Shown here: one piece after another, positions 60,271-64,000 of the stretch
Layout: every line of letters starts with the position of its first letter
Position numbering within the stretch: position 1 is the first letter of the stretch
NCBI GenBank assembly: GCA_903837355.1
Contig: CAILUI010000460.1
Coordinates: 30,245 to 94,244 of the forward strand
Length of the DNA stretch: 64,000 bases
Reading direction: 5' to 3'
Origin: an uncultured Victivallales bacterium
Lineage (GTDB): Bacteria > Verrucomicrobiota > Lentisphaeria > Oligosphaerales > JAFGRS01
Made by a program: the position numbers and the translations under genes
Notes under the pieces: model-generated
Database searches by the model: none
What the model saw: only the letters and a program-made list of their open reading frames with translations
Told to the model about the DNA's origin: nothing

Positions 60271-60658
60271 CAGCGCCAAAGGTGCGGCAGTCCTTCAGCA
60301 CAGCCCAGCGGGCTGGGTTGGGTGCCCCCATCGTTCGTAGCGCTCCTGTGAAACAAGAGCTCGCGGGGTGCAGGGCACCCGCGGACGCTCGCGCTCCAGC
60401 GGCGATCCGATGTTTCGCTCTGACATGATCGGGCGGCACTGCGCCCGCTTGGTGCTGAAGGGGCGAGCTAGGTACACGGGGGCTAACGCGACCCTTCAGG
60501 CCGCAGCATTGCTCCACCTTCACCCAGGCCGGTGGCCTGGGCTAAGGGATGCCGGCCCTGCAGGCCTCCGCGCCGGCAAGCGCCAGGTTCCGCGGTGGCC
60601 TGGGCTAAGGGATGCCGGCCCTGCAGGCCTCCGCGCCGGCAAGTGCCAGGTTCCGCGG
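60271..60658. repeat. dispersed palindromic repeat, copy B with a 112-bp insertion
   Basis: Same orientation and order as copy A at 187-462, including the two tandem 63-bp units (60533 and 60596). Between the hairpin part and gaaggggcgagcta it carries 112 extra bases with its own hairpin (gcggggtgc...gcacccgc). The 533-base gap between the big hydrolase and the next gene is mostly this element. Confidence 0.85.
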
Positions 60659-60665
60659 CCTCCGC

Positions 60666-60863
60666 CTACTTCTCCTCGAGCGGCATCGGGTTGCAGACGT
60701 TCGTTTCGCGGTTGGCCTTGCGTCCGCAGTTGAAGCAGACCACGGTTGGCTTGTCGGTGAGGTGGGCGATCTCGCTGTGCAGGCCCTTGCTGTGCAGCAC
60801 GCAGAGGTGCCCCTGGTGATCGCGGCCACAGGTGCAGCTCTTGCTCTTCTCGGCATCTGGCAT
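60666..60863 (-). CDS. small Cys/His-rich protein, probable zinc binder
   Basis: A 65-residue protein: MPDAEKSKSCTCGRDHQGHLC, then IAHLTDKPTVVCFNCGRKANR and a final Cys. Cysteines 10, 12, 21, 43, 46 and 57 with His 16, 19 and 24 could form one or two zinc sites. Function unknown; the pattern resembles the small zinc-finger proteins common in anaerobic and environmental genomes. AAAGGAG lies eight bases before the ATG, and the longer upstream frame is low-complexity, so this start is well supported. Confidence 0.7.
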   Translation of the reverse strand: MPDAEKSKSCTCGRDHQGHLCVLHSKGLHSEIAHLTDKPTVVCFNCGRKANRETNVCNPMPLEEK

Positions 60864-61184
60864 CGGTGGGTCTCCTTTGACGAGCAGAATATAGCACGGC
60901 CTGCCAGGCCGCGCGGTGTGGGTCCAGGTTACTGGCGAAGCTCCCGGGTCCCGCGGACGGCGGGTTGCCCCGCTGAGCCGCCTTCTTCTGGAGGGCAAAG
61001 CTTCCCAGGCGCGCACGCGCCGCTGAGCCGCCGGCCGGAACTCGGGACAAGGGCACGGCTCACCGCCTGCAAGCAGGTCCTGCTGGCCAGCAGGATTCGC
61101 CCTCCAGCCCCCGCCCCCGGCTGGCGCCGGAGATACCGACACGCGAACCGCGAGGCCCGCAACTCGTCATGGGCCATGGGTCGT
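60864..61184. other. 321-bp intergenic region
   Basis: It lies between two minus-strand genes. Apart from the promoter of the small zinc-binding gene next to 60888, nothing recognisable is seen; two ccgctgagccgcc words (near 60971 and 61019) are a minor direct repeat. Confidence 0.4.
60888..60896 (-). promoter_or_regulatory. extended -10 promoter of the zinc-binding gene
   Basis: TGC-TATATT on the minus strand about 25 bases before the ATG, in an A/T-rich island; the mRNA would start just ahead of the AAAGGAG site. Confidence 0.45.
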
Positions 61185-63728
61185 TCAACGGTTCGTGTAC
61201 TGGCGGCGCGGGCCCACGGTACTGAGGTCGATCGGCTCGAATCCCAGCGTCAGGGCAGGGGAGGTGGCGGCCAGCCGGTAGTCGTGCTTGGCGGCATCGA
61301 CGAACTGCGGGTCGGCAACCAGGCTCTCCCGGTCGAAGCCCAGCCCCCGCCAGAAATCAAAGCTGCGGAACCACTCGGCATAGGGCTCCGTCCCCGGCAC
61401 GTAGAAGCGCAGCTCGCCGCCAGCCAACCAGTACAGGTTGTGATCCCAGGTCGTTACGCTCGCGGGCATCTTGCCGCCGGTGTAGACCGCTACCGACTCC
61501 GGGGTGGTGAAGGCGACGATGTTGCGGTGGAACTCGGTGCCGCTGGAGTTGGTGGCGAAGTTCGCGATGAAGATCTGCCGGCGCGGCCCATTGTCGACGA
61601 AGAGGTTGTTGAAGACCTTATTGTCTTTGCCCCCCTGGATCATCAACCCGCCATCCTGCGCCCCATAGACCACGTTATGATGGACCGTGAAGCCACCGGC
61701 GAAGGAGTCCAGGTAGATGCCCCAGGAGTTCCACAGGTCGCGGCCCATCATGGACGAGAAGCCGCCGGTGTCATGGATCAGATTGTAGCGGAGAACGCTG
61801 TACGTGTTGTGGTTGCGGCTCTGCTGGGTGACCTCCAGGCCACCGGTGTCGTAAGTCTCGGTGTTCAGGTGGTGCAGGTGGTTGTACTCGACGATGTTGT
61901 GGGTGCTGGTGGTGTGGGCGACGCTGATCCCCCAGCGGGTGATGTCATGGACGAGGTTATGGGCGATCAGGGCGCCGTGGACCTGTTCGCCGGTGGAGAT
62001 GCCGGCCACGTGCTTGTAGACGGCGCCCAGGTGGTGGATGTGGTTGTCTGAGATGACGGTGCCGCCCGGCGACTCGTCGACGTAGATGCCGCCCGCGGCG
62101 CCGTGGCTGATGGTGTTGCCGACGAGGCGTGTGTTGCTGCCCCGGGTGCTGTGCAGTGCGGCCTTGCCGAGGTTCAGCAGCCGGCAGCGCTCGATGGTGA
62201 TGTTGTCGGTATCGCGCAGGGTGATGACGCCGTCGGTACTGCGCCCGTAGGCCACGAAGCCATCATCGGGCGTGTAGTCGGTCTCCTGCACGGTCAGGCC
62301 GGAGAGCCGGAGATGCTGGACGGGTCGGCCCGGTTCGCCGCGGAACTCGATCAGGCGGGTCAGACGCGGGGCGATGACCGGCGTCGCCGCCGTCAACGGC
62401 GCCAATGGCCACAGGTAGAGGCTGCGGGTCTGGCGATCCAGATACCACTCGCCGGGACTGTCCAGTTCCTCGAGCAGGTTCTCGAGGAAGTAGCGATCGC
62501 CGCTGCAGATCTCGACCGCGGCCTCCTTGCCGCTGACCACGATCAGCCCTGCGCCCGCATCGATCCGTTCCAGCTTCACGATCTCGTTAAAGGCGCGACA
62601 GGAGGCTGGCGAGGAGGGCCAGAGGTGCACTTCCGCGTCGGGCGCGTTGGCCCAGGAGGGCTTGATCTGGCCGCTGGCGAAGGGGAACTCGGTCTTGCTG
62701 TTGGCGACGGCCAGGCCGCTGCCGCGGGCGATCTGCAGTCCGTGCGCTGCCTTGTAGTCCTCGCCTTGGATGACGATCTGCTGCCGGCCGGGGGCGACCG
62801 GCGGCAGGCGCCACGAGGTTGGGCGCCAGTCCGGGTCGTCGGTCAGGACCCAGGCGTCGAGGTTGAGTCCGCCGCCCAGGTCGTTGGTCCAGCGCAGGGA
62901 GCGCCTGCCCGCCTGCAGGTCCAGCGCGGCCGTCCGGGCCCAGGTGAACTGCTGCCAGCCGCCGCTGTCGGGCAGGTTCGTGAGGACCGTCCTGGCTCCC
63001 CCGTCGACGCTGAAGCTGGTTTGCCCGGCCATGTCGTCGCGGCCTAGGTCCTTCATGCCGTGAGCGTAGAGCGCCCAGACCGCGTAGGTACCCGTCGCGG
63101 GCACGGCGAGGTCCCACTCCAGCCAATCGCCGGCATTGTGGGCCGCCCCGACCGCCTCGCCGAAGCAGTCCGGGCGGACGTAGAGGAAGCCCTTGCGGCA
63201 GGGCTCGGCCGGGTCGACGTTCGGATAGCGCGCCCGGATCTGGCGCTCGCCGCCCACGAAGAGCGAACGGAAGCCGTCCGGCCCGACCAGGTCTGGCGGC
63301 AGGTCGGTACGGAGCACCTGCCCTTGCCAGGGCGTGAAGCCGCCGACCGGTACGCCGCCGCTGAAAATGGGGGTCTCGCCCGGATAGGCGACATAGGCCA
63401 CAGGGCAGGACGCGCTGCCCGAGTCCTGCGGCTCGAAGACGAGCGCTGCTGCGGGTCGGTACACGCCGCCGCGGATGCGGACCTCGATGGGCCGCTCCGG
63501 TGCCCCCGTTGCCCGGAGCTTGCGGATGGCGTCGCGAGCTCCCGCGAGGGTGGCCAGAGGGCCTGCGGTCCCGCCGTCGGGTTCCGGTTCGGCCAGGAGG
63601 CCGGACCAGGCGTCGTTGCCCGCGGGGGAGACGTGCAGCGTCAAGGGCTCAGCGGCCGTCAGTCCGGCCGCTGTCCAGAGAGCGGCGGCGCCAGTGAGCA
63701 TGAGACACCCTCGGGCAAGGCTGCGCAT
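61185..63728 (-). CDS. secreted right-handed parallel beta-helix enzyme, possibly GH141-like
   Basis: An 847-residue exported protein. Signal peptide (ARGCLMLTGAAALWTAAGLTAA), then TLHVSPAGNDAWSG... GPLATLAGARDAIRKLRATG, the usual opening of pectate-lyase-fold glycan enzymes, as in GH141 fucosidase/xylanase. A beta-sandwich insert (GDWLEWDLAVPATGTYAVWALYAH... GWQQFTWARTAALDLQAGRRSLRW, about 205-300) looks like a carbohydrate-binding module. The C-terminal half is a parallel beta-helix with repeated NTRLVGNTISHGAAGGIYVD, NHIHHL and NIVEYNHLHHL turns. An AGGAGG Shine-Dalgarno precedes the ATG at 63728. The catalytic residues and family number are not established. Confidence 0.8.
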   Translation of the reverse strand: MRSLARGCLMLTGAAALWTAAGLTAAEPLTLHVSPAGNDAWSGLLAEPEPDGGTAGPLATLAGARDAIRKLRATGAPERPIEVRIRGGVYRPAAALVFEPQDSGSASCPVAYVAYPGETPIFSGGVPVGGFTPWQGQVLRTDLPPDLVGPDGFRSLFVGGERQIRARYPNVDPAEPCRKGFLYVRPDCFGEAVGAAHNAGDWLEWDLAVPATGTYAVWALYAHGMKDLGRDDMAGQTSFSVDGGARTVLTNLPDSGGWQQFTWARTAALDLQAGRRSLRWTNDLGGGLNLDAWVLTDDPDWRPTSWRLPPVAPGRQQIVIQGEDYKAAHGLQIARGSGLAVANSKTEFPFASGQIKPSWANAPDAEVHLWPSSPASCRAFNEIVKLERIDAGAGLIVVSGKEAAVEICSGDRYFLENLLEELDSPGEWYLDRQTRSLYLWPLAPLTAATPVIAPRLTRLIEFRGEPGRPVQHLRLSGLTVQETDYTPDDGFVAYGRSTDGVITLRDTDNITIERCRLLNLGKAALHSTRGSNTRLVGNTISHGAAGGIYVDESPGGTVISDNHIHHLGAVYKHVAGISTGEQVHGALIAHNLVHDITRWGISVAHTTSTHNIVEYNHLHHLNTETYDTGGLEVTQQSRNHNTYSVLRYNLIHDTGGFSSMMGRDLWNSWGIYLDSFAGGFTVHHNVVYGAQDGGLMIQGGKDNKVFNNLFVDNGPRRQIFIANFATNSSGTEFHRNIVAFTTPESVAVYTGGKMPASVTTWDHNLYWLAGGELRFYVPGTEPYAEWFRSFDFWRGLGFDRESLVADPQFVDAAKHDYRLAATSPALTLGFEPIDLSTVGPRRQYTNR

Positions 63729-63908
63729 GGAGATCCTCCTCGTGGCCGGCGCGGCGGGCCAGGGCCCGGACGGTGCCGCGCGTGGTCCGGTCTGGAAGAT
63801 GGCACGCCCCGCGCGCCTTGCCATCCCCGGTCACGCCTTTCGCTCGGTTCCCCCGCTACGCAGGGCTGTTCCGTTTTCCCAACGACCATCGGTGTTGGTC
63901 ACCGGCAC

Positions 63909-64000
63909 GGTGAAAGCGTGAGAGCGTGATTGCGTGAGGGTTACGGCGCGTGTGCCGGCCGTCTGCCACGAATCCACGCTCTCACGTTCTCACGCGCTCA
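63909..64000. repeat. gcgtga-type short repeats with inverted partner
   Basis: gtgaaagcgtgagagcgtgattgcgtgaggg near 63910 is faced by its inverted counterpart (cacgctctcacgttctcacgcgctca) at the window edge. The same gtgagagcgtgaggg words open the heptamer array at 1276-1290. The element continues past the window. Confidence 0.55.

Noticed and set aside
60520..61056. Peptide repeats AGPASLSPGHR on the minus strand (also at 287-1033)
   Set aside because: They are translations of the 63-bp units of the dispersed repeat.

Overview
The window is a 64 kb piece of a GC-rich, gene-dense bacterial chromosome with no rRNA, tRNA, CRISPR array or intact insertion sequence that I could recognise. Secreted glycoside hydrolases, two Tat-exported Gfo/Idh/MocA oxidoreductases, a DUF1080 protein, a zinc-ribbon Ser/Thr kinase and very large repeat-built secreted proteins, without SusC/SusD-type genes, suggest a polysaccharide-degrading member of the PVC superphylum (Planctomycetota, Lentisphaerota, Verrucomicrobiota, Kiritimatiellota) or a similar candidate phylum such as Hydrogenedentota. 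This is inferred from gene style; no marker gene fixes the phylum.

Layout. 1-1566: dispersed palindromic repeat, a YhhN-type membrane protein and a G-rich heptamer array. 1567-5118: PcrA/UvrD helicase, a family 4 glycosyltransferase and a small low-complexity protein. 5109-9975 (minus): GH20 hexosaminidase and GH29 fucosidase. 10240-13380: CapA-like protein and a ferredoxin-ASKHA activator. 13381-14538: non-coding region full of perfect hairpins. 14539-27393: a run of five same-strand genes: a 1978-residue fibre-like surface protein, a small secreted partner, an agarase-like hydrolase with a CBM9-like domain, a Tat oxidoreductase and a HEAT/FN3/PA14 protein. 27419-30138: AAA/DUF4143 ATPase and a sialate O-acetylesterase-like protein. 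30328-32097 (minus): MBL hydrolase, GT2 and DUF493. 32312-35622: duplicated-domain secreted protein, ThiD, an unknown helical protein and a GT4. 35665-36723 (minus): kinase. 37183-40964: two overlapping genes for exported proteins. 41058-43511 (minus): a GNAT/DUF3604-like fusion. 43938-50901: DUF1080 protein, phospholipase D-like protein, a 1065-residue repeat/TPR protein and a phosphotransferase. 51109-54765: ABC-F ATPase, a VapB antitoxin with a deleted VapC remnant, and PurM. 54778-63728 (minus): a second Tat oxidoreductase, a 1306-residue glycoside hydrolase, a small zinc-binding protein and a parallel beta-helix enzyme.

How the genes fit together. The secreted enzymes suggest attack on fucose- and N-acetylhexosamine-containing glycans (mucin-like or algal), with acetyl removal by the esterase. 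The two oxidoreductases and the DUF1080 protein would fit the 3-keto-glycoside route. The housekeeping genes are scattered among them.

Points that stand out: a palindromic repeat family with diverged copies near both ends of the window and a 112-bp insertion in one; three promoters whose -10 box ends exactly six bases before the ATG, implying leaderless mRNAs; a vapBC locus whose toxin has lost all but its last ~25 codons; and an acetyltransferase fused to a PHP-like domain that has lost its metal ligands.
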